DNA from: Euperipatoides rowelli
Lineage: Eukaryota > Onychophora > Udeonychophora > Euonychophora > Peripatopsidae
Direction: 5' to 3' (one strand)
Length of the DNA stretch: 14,146 nucleotides
Assembly: GCA_003024985.2 (NCBI GenBank)
Contig: PXIH01S0000820.1
The translations under genes and the position numbers were made by a program. Positions 1 through 9,451 of the stretch are shown in pieces; the first letter of the stretch is position 1, and every line of letters begins with the position of its first letter. The notes beneath the pieces were generated by a model. The model saw nothing but the letters and a program-made list of their open reading frames with translations. It was not told the origin of the DNA and ran no database searches.

Positions 1-214
1 TTGTCATTTTGTTATCTTTCGACAGATTTGATAACCATTTTTTTTTTGGTTGTACAGTCATTTTGTTACCCTTTCGACAGATTTGATGAGCTTTTTTTTT
101 TAGCTGTAGATATTTTTAAACTTTAAAATTTTTGTTGGGTGTCTAGTCTGCCGTGCCACCAAAAATCTCTAAAGTGCCGTCTTCAGCACCCATGCCACCT
201 ATTTGCCATCCCTG
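1..214. mobile_element. Right terminus of a hAT-like DNA transposon, cut by the window edge
   Basis: The stretch ends in TTTGCCATCCCTG at 214. Read in reverse this begins CAGGGATGGCAAATAGGTGG, a CAGGG-type end of the kind carried by hAT-superfamily transposons, followed by GGCA/TGCC-rich subterminal DNA (TGCCGTGCCACC at about 150-161, AGTGCCGTC, CATGCCACC). The partner end would lie before position 1, so neither a target-site duplication nor a transposase can be tested. The superfamily call rests on the end motif alone. Positions 1-118 hold a subterminal tandem repeat, listed separately. Confidence 0.45.
4..118. repeat. 54-bp tandem repeat, two copies
   Basis: TCATTTTGTTA followed by TTTCGACAGATTTGATRA starts at 4 and again at 58, giving a period of 54 bp. 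The copies share about 30 nearly identical bases and then a T-rich tract. The array may continue to the left of the window. It sits just inside the CAGGG terminus at 214, where hAT elements often carry repeated subterminal motifs, but that role is inferred. Confidence 0.75.
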
Positions 215-995
215 GTCTAAATTATATAATTTCATCAGCTGTGTTACATGACACAAATAAAATGGTGCTCGTAAAACAGACATTTAGGGCACTTTAAGAC
301 CTCATAATGCATAACCGGCTCCAGTTAATATATTGAATAGTCTCTGGTTAAACTTAAGCAGACATTATTTATTTTTAAATTTCAGAAAAAGCAGCTTATA
401 AAAATTATACTAAATCTATTCATATTGTAAATATTGGCATGTTTGACTATTATCAGAGAGAGAGAAAAAATATGCTTTAAATAATATTTAATGCACAAAT
501 ATATAATCATTTAGATACTCAAGGGTAATTATAATACCTTAGACATTGGAAGGGATTTACCAGATTGATGTCAAATCTTTCAATATTTTAACTAGAATAA
601 AATATTATTGTTGGTTGTGATAGCACTCCCTGTTTTTTTAAATATCACTTGTAAATTCTATAGGACATCTAATAGATCAAAAAGATAAATGAATATAGTC
701 CATTTAACTTTCTGATATCCTATTCATCAGGTATATCATTATATTCATTGGTAAAATCATGTTGCCAGCTCTGGTTTGTTACTGTATGTAGGGAGTGAAG
801 TAATTTGGAATATGGTTATTCTGGCTAAATTACTGTATAACTTGGCAAGGTATAATTAGAGATAACCGCATAACATTATCGTCCATAAGCTAAATTGATG
901 GTAGAGAGAGGATCAAATCCAAGGGATTTAGGAAAAGTCCCATAGATGTTAGATATTTGCAAGAAAAAACAATGTTTTATTTTTAGCTCGGTCTG

Positions 996-1018
996 AGTTT
1001 AAAATTACATTTTAAACT
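996..1018. repeat. Perfect 10-bp inverted repeat with 3-nt loop
   Basis: AGTTTAAAAT at 996-1005 and its exact complement ATTTTAAACT at 1009-1018 are separated by TAC. The arms are long for chance, but the composition is simple and AT-rich. It has no T-tract or gene context that would suggest a regulatory role. Confidence 0.8.
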
Positions 1019-2499
1019 ATCATCATCAGGGCTAGATGTCTGTAGACTATTTTTTTTAAAAAACAAATTGGATAGTCTGCTTTAAATAATGAAGTAAAAC
1101 AAACAAAGGTATTTTTAGAACAGAAATGTATTGCAAGTTTTTTTAAAGGCTTTAAGAACTAAGGGTACATTTTTAAAAAAATCTCCAAGTACTCTGAATA
1201 CATCAGAACACACACTGAATACAGAGTAGTCTAATTTTAAAGAAATCTCGAGCACTATTGGAATATGCTCTAACAATTCGGGTAAAACATCGGGATTCAG
1301 AGGAGTAGCCTACCCACAATGCATCATAATCAAAATTCAAAATGGAAGAAAATAAACTTTATTGATATTACATGTGCAAAATATGACCTAACTGGTCTAA
1401 CCTTTGTCTAGCACCACTTCCTCTCCATAATTTCCTTATTTTGACTATATGAGATCTTTTATGACGGCGGAGACAATTTTTTAAATGCAGAAAAAAATAA
1501 AGTGATTCCAGTTAATGAGATAGCATTAGCTACTGGCTTTTTTGTTTCTCCTTTCGCCTCCATCTTTTATTAGTCTATTAGCGCATTTTAATATTCTTGA
1601 ACTCTGTCTCGCTTTGTTTATACTCCATGACGTGTACAACTACTCTAGTTTGAGCTTGAATTTAAAAAAAAAAAAATCCAAACCTAAGTCTAAACTTTTG
1701 GGAAGCCAAATTTGTGACTAAATTCATTTATCTTTTTTAATCCAATATATAATATTTGTTAAGATACTTTTAAATGTGCTCAGGTTGTTGAATTTAAATT
1801 TATTGACACATTTTAAGATGATGTACAATTTTAAAAAGTGGGATTCATAATATTTTTCTAATACATATCATTTTAGAATGAAATAGTGTATGCAATCCAA
1901 AAGCAATTCAAACTTAAAAATCCATTCTAATTAATAGTTTATTGTGGTTGTAAAATTTGCAAAGTATTTCATCAGAATTAAAGTTTGAACAATAGCTTGA
2001 TAATAAATTAGAGTGGCCTAATATGAAATTAAAGTTATTAAGTACATACTCTATAAATAAATAATGTGGTTTAGTAAATAAAATGTCCCCAAACCAAAGT
2101 AGCAGGATGTTCAATATATTTTATACACTGTATATAATGTTTGACATTTCTTATATTTTCATTAAGAATGTCTAAATTAGGATATATTTTACATCAAAGG
2201 TATGGTTTCTGGATTGATTGATTCTGTTTTTTGTTATAATTTAATTATGAAGTTTTAAAATTTAAATGCTGTTCCTATTGGGGCTTTTATTTTTGTCTTA
2301 CTTATGTAAAAAAAAAAAAGTAATAGTATGATGCAAAATATTTTTTTTATATATAATTTGAATCTGTTCTGTTTATTTGAATATTTGTTGTTTTCTATTT
2401 ATTTCATTTACCTTGTAAATTGTCCCCTTGTAATTATATTTGTAAATGGTTTTTTGAGAAAATGATATGTCTACGTTTTACATTTTGATATAATTTCTT

Positions 2500-2505
2500 A
2501 ATAAA
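2500..2505 (+). promoter_or_regulatory. Possible AATAAA polyadenylation signal in a UTR-like tract
   Basis: AATAAA stands at the end of a tract (about 2370-2500) of mixed T-rich sequence containing TGTAAAT and TTGTAAAT words, which resembles the tail of a 3' untranslated region on the plus strand. AATAAA is frequent by chance in DNA this AT-rich and no upstream coding exon is visible, so the call is weak. Confidence 0.15.
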
Positions 2506-2644
2506 TATTTGATTACTCTAATATGATTTCTTGACTTTGTTAATATCATATACAGTGTACATGCTATAGAATATGAATAGACAACTATTTTAATTGATGT
2601 TTACATTTGCCCAATTGACTTCCTGGATAAAATATTTCAAAATA

Positions 2645-3000
2645 CAGGGTTCGGAAGTTGTGCCACTAAATGTACTAGCATCTGGGTACCAAACTTACCA
2701 TTTCCCTTTCATCAAAATGGCGTAAGGGCTCATATGACTTTTTTTTTTTTTTTTTAAATTTAGAGTCCTAACCTTACCTTGAACCCTAACTCCTATGTAT
2801 TAAACCCACTTTGCCCCAATCCTATGATGATGAAGGGGTAACCTAATCCTTTTTTGATCAATTTTGATAATTTTGTTATTTTGACACAACTTCCGGAAAC
2901 CTAACAGTTAACCAATCAACGGACGTGAATGGCAAGTTTTGTGATGAAAGGACAGTGGTAAATTTGATAGGCAGACGCTAGTTAGCATACTACTTTTTTT
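2645..3000. mobile_element. Interlaced inverted-repeat (foldback or MITE-like) element
   Basis: Two inverted-repeat pairs are visible. Pair a is GGTTCGGAAGTTGTG at 2648-2662 against CACAACTTCCGGAAACC at 2885-2901. Pair b is about 2674-2722 (ACTAGCATCTGGGTACC onward) against the reverse complement of about 2931-2982 (CAGACGCTAGTT at its end), with roughly 70 per cent identity over 50 bases. The order a-b-a'-b' is not that of a simple hairpin element. The middle has a T17 run (2739-2755) and degenerate CCTAAC words (about 2766-2790) before AACCTAATCC. The left edge reads CAGGGTTCGG, another CAGGG-type end. No coding sequence is seen. The outer limits and family are uncertain. Confidence 0.5.
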
Positions 3001-3076
3001 TTTTTTTGAGTAGTCATTGAATAGTTTCATAACATTTACAGCTTATTATTTTATACTGTATGTAGTTCATTACTTA

Positions 3077-3459
3077 CAGGGCTTGACGCTTATCATGGCA
3101 ATGATGGCAAATGCCATCATATCTTTAAAAAATGCCACCCAAGATACACAAGCAGTGGCAAATATTTTTGCCATTCACTTTTTTATGGTCACAAGTTTAA
3201 AGTATCTAATTAGCAAGTGACATTTAACCATATTCCCTTTGTTTACCCATAAATAGTAATAAAATATTTAAAAACACACATGTTTAGAATATTCACACAA
3301 CTTTAGTATATCTCATGTTTTAATACATGTATAGTAGTTAAATATAAATCTTTGCGAACAATCAAAAGAGTTGCCACTTATTCCTGAAAGTTGCCACCCA
3401 TAGGCCTTTTAGGGAGGCAACTTGTTGCTGCCCATTAAAAAAATGAATGTCGAACCCTG
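3077..3459. mobile_element. Short non-autonomous hAT-like element (MITE), about 383 bp
   Basis: The left end is CAGGGCTTGACGCTTATC and the right end, reversed, is CAGGGTTCGACATTCATT, giving terminal inverted repeats that match at most of the first 12 bases. ACTTA directly abuts both ends (3072-3076 and 3460-3464), a plausible target-site duplication although hAT insertions usually give 8 bp. The interior is rich in TGGCA/TGCCA words, including GATGGCAAATGCCATC, and ends in GGCAACTTGTTGCTGCC. Ends of the CAGGGCTYGACATTAA type are common in hAT elements of aquatic animals. The open frame at 3017-3220 runs across the left boundary and is not a gene. There is no transposase, so an autonomous relative would be needed in trans. 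Confidence 0.65.
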
Positions 3460-3600
3460 ACTTAGTTGTGTACTTGCAATACCTTTTCACTACTTTTATA
3501 ATCTCACTAGCCAATATTTAATTTCCTTCTGGCTTCTGGAAATAGAACACAGATAAATAATTAGTTTTACCAACTTAACACAACTTTTTAGGCAAAAATC

Positions 3601-3810
3601 ATTATTATCAAGTTTATTTATTTCTTAGAACACAATAAATACATTGAATAAATTGCTAAAGGTACATAACCACAAACCAACAATAAATTCGAAAATAACA
3701 TTTAAATAATATTAAAAATATAGCCTAATATAATTTACAAAAATAAATGACAATAATGTCTTGAAGATAAAAGGCCTTAGCCCCTAAGGATGTAGGCCTA
3801 AAAATCTTTT
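3601..3810 (-). mobile_element. Possible 3' tail of a LINE in reverse orientation
   Basis: Read on the minus strand the tract contains GGCCTACATCC, AGGGGCTAAGGCC, then AT-rich sequence ending in AATAAATAAACTTGATAATAATG. A GGCC...GGGGC...AAGGCC block followed by an AATAAA-like tail resembles the 3' UTR end of several non-LTR retrotransposons. No reverse-transcriptase sequence is attached, and the call rests on layout only. Confidence 0.3.
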
Positions 3811-4320
3811 TTTTTCTCTGTTATCTATCAAGAAATTGTTTGGATAGTTTCTTTCACCACATGTTTTCATTATGTCAGATGATGTGTTTATGCATTATCA
3901 AACAAAGTATAATCCATTTGTTCCTCAAGCCATATCAATATTATTATCATTGAGTAGATTACATCTTTAAATAAAGAGAATACTAATGTACCAGTAGTAC
4001 TTCCTTTCCAAATTTACTATAAATATGTCACCCTTATTAAAGTATATTTATCAATTTTATTTTATTTTGCCAAAAAGAAATGTAGGCTATATTTAATTCA
4101 TCAAATTTTCTTATTTCATCTAAATAGATGTTAAAATCGAAGTTTTATATAATGTTAGAAAATATTGGTATTATCTTCAACAGAAATGAAATGAAATACC
4201 AGCTGTGATGTCATAGATGGGTAGGTTCATCTTTAACATTGTATACATCTTAGATGATTTTAATATAATTTTTTTGTTGCAAAATCAAATTAAATTGACA
4301 AACCTGAAAATAGCATTAAT
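3811..4320. other. AT-rich stretch without recognisable features
   Basis: No open frame, inverted repeat or known terminus was found here apart from short GAAAT repeats near 4186. It separates the LINE-tail-like tract from the next transposon terminus. Confidence 0.5.
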
Positions 4321-6237
4321 TAGGGATGAAACGAATATTCGGCTAATATTCGACCGGGTATCATAGTATTCAGTGTTCGGCCTTTTATGATCTGTATTCA
4401 GCCGAATATTAGTTATCTTCCTGAATATATTAAACATGTGGGGAAGGGAATTTTTCCTTAAATAAATGTTGGAAAACAAGGTGAGGTTCTATAGTATTTT
4501 AGAAAGTCAAATTCCAATAGTTAGCATACTTTTATGAATGCATCGGGAGGGAGCCACGCTAGCATTTTATTATGAATGCAATGCATCAAATGGGATTCAG
4601 GCTAAGTAAGGCCGGGGAATCGGATTATTATTATGATCAATTAATTAATACCAGGATTTTTTTAAAAAAAGGCTAAGCAGATTTATTTATTTATGATTGC
4701 ATATTACGGACAAATTTTGTTCATTTAAAATAAATACAAAACATTGATTTAATTTGATGTGTTTTTTTTTTCTAATATTAAGCAAAATGAAATAAATATA
4801 TATATTGTTGTATACATAACCGTGATATTTTTGAAACTGGTTAATGTAATAATGTATTTGGTCTTTAATTGGATATCACACTATTAAATTAATAATAAAT
4901 AGGCTATATCTTAACGAAAAATATCCTACATTACCCTCCAAAAGACAAAAGAATTTTTGTTTAAGGTGAATATTACGGTAATAATTACAGTATGTGAATA
5001 AAATCATTTTGTGCAAATAAAATCAAATTTGAAACATTTAAAGAAATGTTTGGCTACAATTATTTACAGTAGCGTGGCTAATAAGCTACCGTTCAAATTC
5101 CTGTTAAGATTTTCTTACAGTATTAGAATCCAAGAGACAAAAAAAAATCATATTAGTTTGAATATTTATCAATTAAATACAAATAACAAAATTAATGAAT
5201 TTTTAACATCTAAATTCTAAAATATTGTTTGCCAACAGTTCAAACAGTAACGTACCTAATAAGTATTAATGGTTAAATTTTCGCTTTTCAATTAATGGTT
5301 TAATTTCTCACTCCTTGCTTGCACTGCAAGAAGGTAAGATTACTATTAATACCGCAGATGTAAAAACAATACAATACAGACCACAGATATACAGACGTAT
5401 TCAATCAAAATATTTTCTTATAATTATTTAAGTTTAAGAATATTTGCTTTTATATATTGGTCGTAATAAAATTACTAAAATAGATAAAGTTTTATAATTG
5501 GCTTTGTCACTGATACTAAAGATAGTGTTTACTGAGGAAAAATATTTTATTTCTTTAGTATAATAAAGTTGGATCTGTCACATGGTCTGTTCACGCTACC
5601 TTTAACTAGCATCTGGGTAGTCAGGATTTCGCATCTCAGTTCCTCCTAAATAAAAAGATTATTTACGTTATTTGTAGCATGCCATAAAATACTTTAATTC
5701 AATTTTGTTTAGACTATTTTTATTGAGAGGGGAATATTTAAAAACATTTCTTGCTGAGAATTTTTTTTGTCATCTTAAAAAACTTTTGTTTTTTAATTAG
5801 TTTTACTGATTCTGATTTCGAAATAGGTGTTGTTATTTTAAAATTTTTATTTTAAGTTTAATTCACATTTATTTACACTTTTGATTTTCTGGTTTGTGTG
5901 GGAACTTGTCATACTAATAAAAATTAAAAACGTAGAGTTTTGGAAAGTTTTATTAGGAAATATTATATTGACAGTATCAAATAGTTAATTTTAATATTCA
6001 TAACTAATTAACGATCGGATAACCTATAACCGGTTAACCTAAGGATACATTAATATATATATATATATATATATTTTCTCCCCTATGGCATTGCTTAAAA
6101 TCGAATATCGTTAAAGGTTGTCAATTGGTTGTTTTGACTTAATAAAATAAATGGGATAGATATTCGGCCGAATATTCGGCATTCGGCCTTTATTAATGTC
6201 CGGTATTAGGCCAAAATGAATATTCATTTCATCCCTA
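4321..6237. mobile_element. hAT-like DNA transposon with ATTCG-rich inverted ends, about 1.9 kb
   Basis: The left end is TAGGGATGAAACGAATATTC followed by repeated ATTCG/CGAAT words (to about 4412). The right end (about 6158-6237), reversed, is TAGGGATGAAATGAATATTC followed by GGCCGAAT and CCGAATATTCGG words. The first 20 bases agree at all but one position. Flanks are ATTAATT on the left (4315-4321) and ATTAATA on the right (6237-6243), an imperfect candidate target-site duplication that shifts the exact end by one base. AGGGATGAA-type ends suit the hAT superfamily. The interior has no intact transposase. At 5011-5080 the words SNLKHLKKC faintly recall the second half of a BED-type zinc finger, too weak to call. 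The interior also holds an (AT)n run at about 6053-6074. It could be a deletion derivative or a badly decayed full element. Confidence 0.65.
6053..6074. repeat. (AT)n microsatellite
   Basis: An uninterrupted alternating AT run of about 22-24 bases lies inside the hAT-like element, close to its right end. Confidence 0.9.
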
Positions 6238-6680
6238 TTAATAATACACTTTAAAATTAATATAATGGAGAATTTTATGGTTAAGGGCAAACGTTTTATA
6301 AAGAACTTTTGGTATATAAATATTCAGCATCAAACATATTATTTTTACTAGTCTTTATAAAGTGTTTCATCATCAGCCCCCAAATATCTGCTGAATGAAG
6401 GCTTCCCCCAGTAGTCTTTATGAATTGTGATCTTCAAAAATTTGTTTGTTTTAAATATTAGAGTTTATTGCCCAATTAGTCATTTACTTATGTATATGTG
6501 TACATCTATTTTTACAAAATGTTGATTTAGAAAGTATTTTTATTAAAAATTATTTTTGTAAAGTAGTTGTATAAAAAAAATGTAGTTGTAATTGTGTAGG
6601 TTTGTAGCTCACTACTTCTTAAAATTAGTTTTTGAAACTCGTCAGAATACAGTTTTACTATATTAAGTCCCAGATAAATA
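6238..6680. other. AT-rich stretch without recognisable gene
   Basis: No coding frame or terminus could be supported. TAGTCTTTAT occurs twice (about 6349 and 6412) around a C-rich patch at 6377-6410, which is the only compositional departure from the AT-rich background. Confidence 0.45.
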
Positions 6681-6930
6681 AATATTAAATTGACTTTAAA
6701 ATTGCTTGAAATTAAAAAAAATGAAATTACTTAAAATAGTATACTTTATTAAATCATATTTTGAACAAATTCTAACTTAGGATCAAAAACATAAATTGTA
6801 AAATTGTAAATATTAAATTGACTTTAAAATTATTTGAAATTAAAAAATGAAATTACTTAAAATAGTATTTTTTATTAAATCATATTTTGAACAAATTCTA
6901 ACTTGGGATCAAAAACATAAATTGTAAAAT
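6681..6930. repeat. 128-bp tandem duplication, two copies
   Basis: The copies are about 6681-6804 and 6808-6930, with TATTAAATTG at 6683 and 6811, a period near 128 bp. They share TGAAATTACTTAAAATAGTA, CATATTTTGAACAAATTCTA and GATCAAAAACATAAATTGTA. Differences are a handful of substitutions and a shorter A-run in copy two. The close similarity points to a recent duplication. It has no coding capacity and is not a multi-copy satellite within this window. Confidence 0.9.
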
Positions 6931-6936
6931 AGTGTT

Positions 6937-6955
6937 AAAAAAAAATTTTTTTTTT
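6937..6955. repeat. A9T10 palindromic tract
   Basis: Nine A followed directly by ten T lies just downstream of the second copy of the 128-bp duplication. Such a tract can form a hairpin or a slippage site. Any link with the duplication is inferred. Confidence 0.8.
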
Positions 6956-6957
6956 AA

Positions 6958-7480
6958 TTATTCACACTTCATAATCCTTTTTTTGTGTGTGTGTTTTATT
7001 TAATCTACCCTTTAGTTAATATTTTTAAATTCTAGATTCAAGATAAGTACAAAAGTATTGATTATTTACAATTTGTACTTTAAGGGATGTTGTTATTGCC
7101 ATATTGTTCATAGTAATTTTGGTTCTTTAATCTTCTGATTTGGCATGTCTGCTCAAAATGAATCCACAGGTGTTGAAAAATTGTTTTTCAGATAATGACT
7201 GTAATGGGAGTATGCTGTGAAAGAATTATTTTACTATATTTCTTAGTTTTTGTCATGGCTGAAGATCAAATTCTAGTGATCTACTGAAATTTTAGTTTGC
7301 TACCCAATCCATATTCAAAAATCTTAATAGCTTATTCTATTTCTGTTAGAAAATAAACAATATGCTGAGACTACTTAGATAATTATCAAAGGATTCCCAA
7401 AGTAAGATAACCTAAATTTACCACCCATCTGGCCAGTGTGGTTACCGTAATTATGGCCATTTCCGCCTATTTAGATAATA
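6958..7480. other. AT-rich stretch without recognisable gene
   Basis: I find no open frame, terminus or strong repeat here. TTACCGTAA at about 7443 recurs at about 8113, but no larger shared block surrounds it. Confidence 0.45.
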
Positions 7481-7615
7481 CCATGAATGTACAAATAAAT
7501 AAATGGCCTTTATTTCCTGGAGGCCTTTGCCCCATTCAAAGCAGCGATCAGGAGTGCATGATGGTGGAGGGTGTTAAGAATCTTCAGATGAGTTAGGCTG
7601 CCATATGATGCTGAT
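7481..7615 (+). mobile_element. Possible 3'-end fragment of a LINE
   Basis: This patch is GC-richer than its surroundings: CTGGAGGCCTTTGCCCC at 7517-7533, then CATGATGGTGGAGG, then GTTAGGCTGCCATATGATGC near 7590-7610. A GGAGGCCTTTGCCC word followed by TAGGCTG and ATGATG repeats is familiar from the 3' ends of some non-LTR retrotransposons. The fragment is short and no reverse transcriptase is attached, so it may be something else. Confidence 0.25.
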
Positions 7616-7810
7616 CCTATGTACATATAATTATCTACTGTAAGTTTGTCGAATATAGTTGGTAATGAATTGATAAAGATATAAATTCATGGAGATCTTG
7701 GGGAGGCCTTAATTTAGCAGTGGATTGATATAGGTTGATTATGTATATTTAGGCTATAGTTTTTTTATTGAGCATTCAATAGTTAGAGCAGAAGTAGATG
7801 ATGCAAGATA

Positions 7811-8727
7811 CTGTATATGGTTTGTTTCGTGAAGTGTTATTTTTGCGTTTTTTTCTATGTAACACATTCGCGAATTTTTGAATTCGCGTTTGAGACTTAA
7901 CAATTTCTGCTAAAAAGTTCTTTAATACAGTTATCATAAACCTTCTTTAATACATTAATTTTGTTTACTGTAATTTACCTTATAACAAAATTAAATTGTT
8001 CTTCATTTAAGACAAAACAATACTTTATTCATCATATTAAAATACACTCAAAACTGTTTTATAAAGGTACCGACATTATTGAAATCCAATCTGGCTATGT
8101 GAGTTCCTTAATTACCGTAAATTAAATTGTATCCCTTTTCTTTAAACTGAAATATACTGTATTTTAATATTAACTTGCGTAAATCACTGGTTAAATGAGG
8201 AAACAAATTAAACAATGAGCAGAAAGTGTTTCAAGTTTTTCAACCAATGTTAATGTATGTTAAGATAGTCGGCAAAGAAATTCAAAAAGGTAGCCATTTC
8301 TGCAATTAACATTCATTTGAAACTAAGTGCAGCATGGCTTGTATATAGCATCAGGGAAATTAAACAAAAAAAAGATTTGATTATTATAGGCTTTATTCAA
8401 TCTGATATTAAAAAAGCCATTGAAGAATTTGAAATGTAAATTTTTTTCTCTTATTTTTAAAACGTTTTTCTTATTGGCTAGTGTTGCATTAATAATTGCA
8501 GTACTTTTATAATAAATTCTGTACTTAATTTAAAAACAGAAAATAATGAATGACGTGTATTGAATTTTTTTTTCACTAAAAAGTTAAACTTTAATAAAAA
8601 ATAAAGATTTAGCAATTTGAATGTTTTTAATGAGTATTAATATTTTCAAATTTTTATTTTTGGAAATATATGACTGCCGTGAAATTCACGAAAATATTAA
8701 CTCTCACGAAAAAATCCATATATACAG
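7811..8727. mobile_element. Non-autonomous DNA transposon, copy A (CTGTATATATGG family), about 917 bp
   Basis: The left end is CTGTATATGGTTTGTTTCGT and the right end, reversed, is CTGTATATATGGATTTTTTC followed by GTGAG. These give imperfect inverted ends of about 40 bp with TTTTCGCG-like words. TA dinucleotides flank both ends (7809-7810, 8728-8729), fitting a TA target-site duplication as in Tc1/mariner-type elements, although the superfamily is not established. A second copy at 11365-12306 aligns along most of its length. The shared interior includes a 69-bp block (7933-8001) with one mismatch and a block around ATCCAATCTGGCT (about 8083). No transposase is visible. The element abuts the reverse-transcriptase relic region to its right. 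Confidence 0.8.
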
Positions 8728-8879
8728 TAGTTTGATTTAAGCAGGGTTATTCCTGTAAATCAGCATGTTAGACATATACAGTACATTGTGGATCATAATC
8801 AAGATATTTTTGAATATGAATCCTCCAGGTTCAGAACTATCAAGGCCAACATGGTTGTCAATTCTCTTGTTTGAGTAGA

Positions 8880-9451
8880 ATTCCGCAGGGCTCTGTTCGG
8901 GGCCCTTTCTATTTGCAATCATGGTTGACGATATAGCCAGGAGTCATGCTGGCAGACTAAAATATAATCAATGATTAACAGTCACAACAGCAATTCCAAT
9001 AAATAAAAATCACTATTGCAGGATATTGAAAACTCATTGGTAAAGGATGTACAGAAATCCTGACTCACTGAACCCCTCCAGATGTTCATTAATGAACTTT
9101 GACTTCAAAAATATTAAACAGCCTCCTCATAATATCTTAATGGTTTGTATGATCCCAATTAATCAAACTATTAACCTGTTGGGAGTGTGGATACAGGACA
9201 TGAGATGGAATAATCATGTTGAAATCATTATTACATCTGCTTATAGGGTAATGTTTATTTTATATACCCTTAGAAGAATGGGTGGCAAACCATGTGTTAT
9301 TCTATAAGCTATACTACCTTTGTTAGACCTAAGCACGAGTATTATTCCACTTATGGCACAATATCATCACTAGATTACAAATAGATAAGATAAGTACATT
9401 CAAATATGAGCATTAAGAATAATTTTAGCGCAAGATTATACTAACTATAAT
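8880..9451 (+). pseudogene. Decayed non-LTR retrotransposon (LINE) reverse transcriptase fragment
   Basis: The fragment is the palm-to-thumb part of a LINE ORF2, the enzyme that copies element RNA into DNA at the target. At 8880 the frame reads IPQGSVRGP, the conserved GxPQGS box. After a one-base loss near 8907 it continues LFAIMVDDIA and GRLKY. The catalytic YxDD box (8963-8974) now reads Y-N-Q-stop, so the enzyme is dead. The open frame 9047-9307 carries LNPSRC, then NLLGVWIQDMRWNNHVE and LYTLRRMG, matching the usual LNxxKC and LLGVxI...WxxH thumb motifs. A further frame from 9310 gives YTTFVRPKHEYYSTYG, and another at 9410-9448 gives ALRIILAQDYTNY. At least three frameshifts and several stops are present. 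The family looks Jockey/CR1-group-like, with the clade uncertain. The end coincides with a CAGGG terminus at 9452. Upstream, 8740-8879 may hold more of the gene but I could not align it. Confidence 0.85.

Larger units (their letters stand above)
215..2640. other. Long AT-rich stretch with no recognisable gene
   Basis: No convincing coding frame is present on either strand. The only longer frame, 66 codons on the minus strand at 1914-2114, has biased AT-rich composition and no motif I recognise. The region contains A/T homopolymers (about 1665, 2310 and 2341), a short GA run near 456, an inverted repeat at 996-1018 and a possible poly(A) region near 2500. Nothing else could be supported. Confidence 0.6.

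Noticed and set aside
1914-2114. 66-codon minus-strand open frame
   Set aside because: Phe/Leu/Asn-rich translation of AT-rich DNA, with no motif and no homologous pattern. Frames of this length are expected by chance.
2766-2850. CCTAAC-rich tract as an interstitial telomere repeat
   Set aside because: The words are irregularly spaced and degenerate, with no run of two exact TTAGGG/CCCTAA units. It fits better as interior sequence of the inverted-repeat element.
3017-3220. 67-codon plus-strand frame with a hydrophobic start
   Set aside because: It crosses the left boundary of the 3077-3459 MITE, so the second half is the element's TGGCA-rich interior rather than a gene.
4285-4479. 64-codon minus-strand frame
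   Set aside because: It reads through the left inverted end of the hAT-like element. The translation only reflects ATTCG repeats.
8737-8922. 61-codon minus-strand frame
   Set aside because: It is antisense to the reverse-transcriptase relic, whose GxPQGS box on the plus strand explains the composition.
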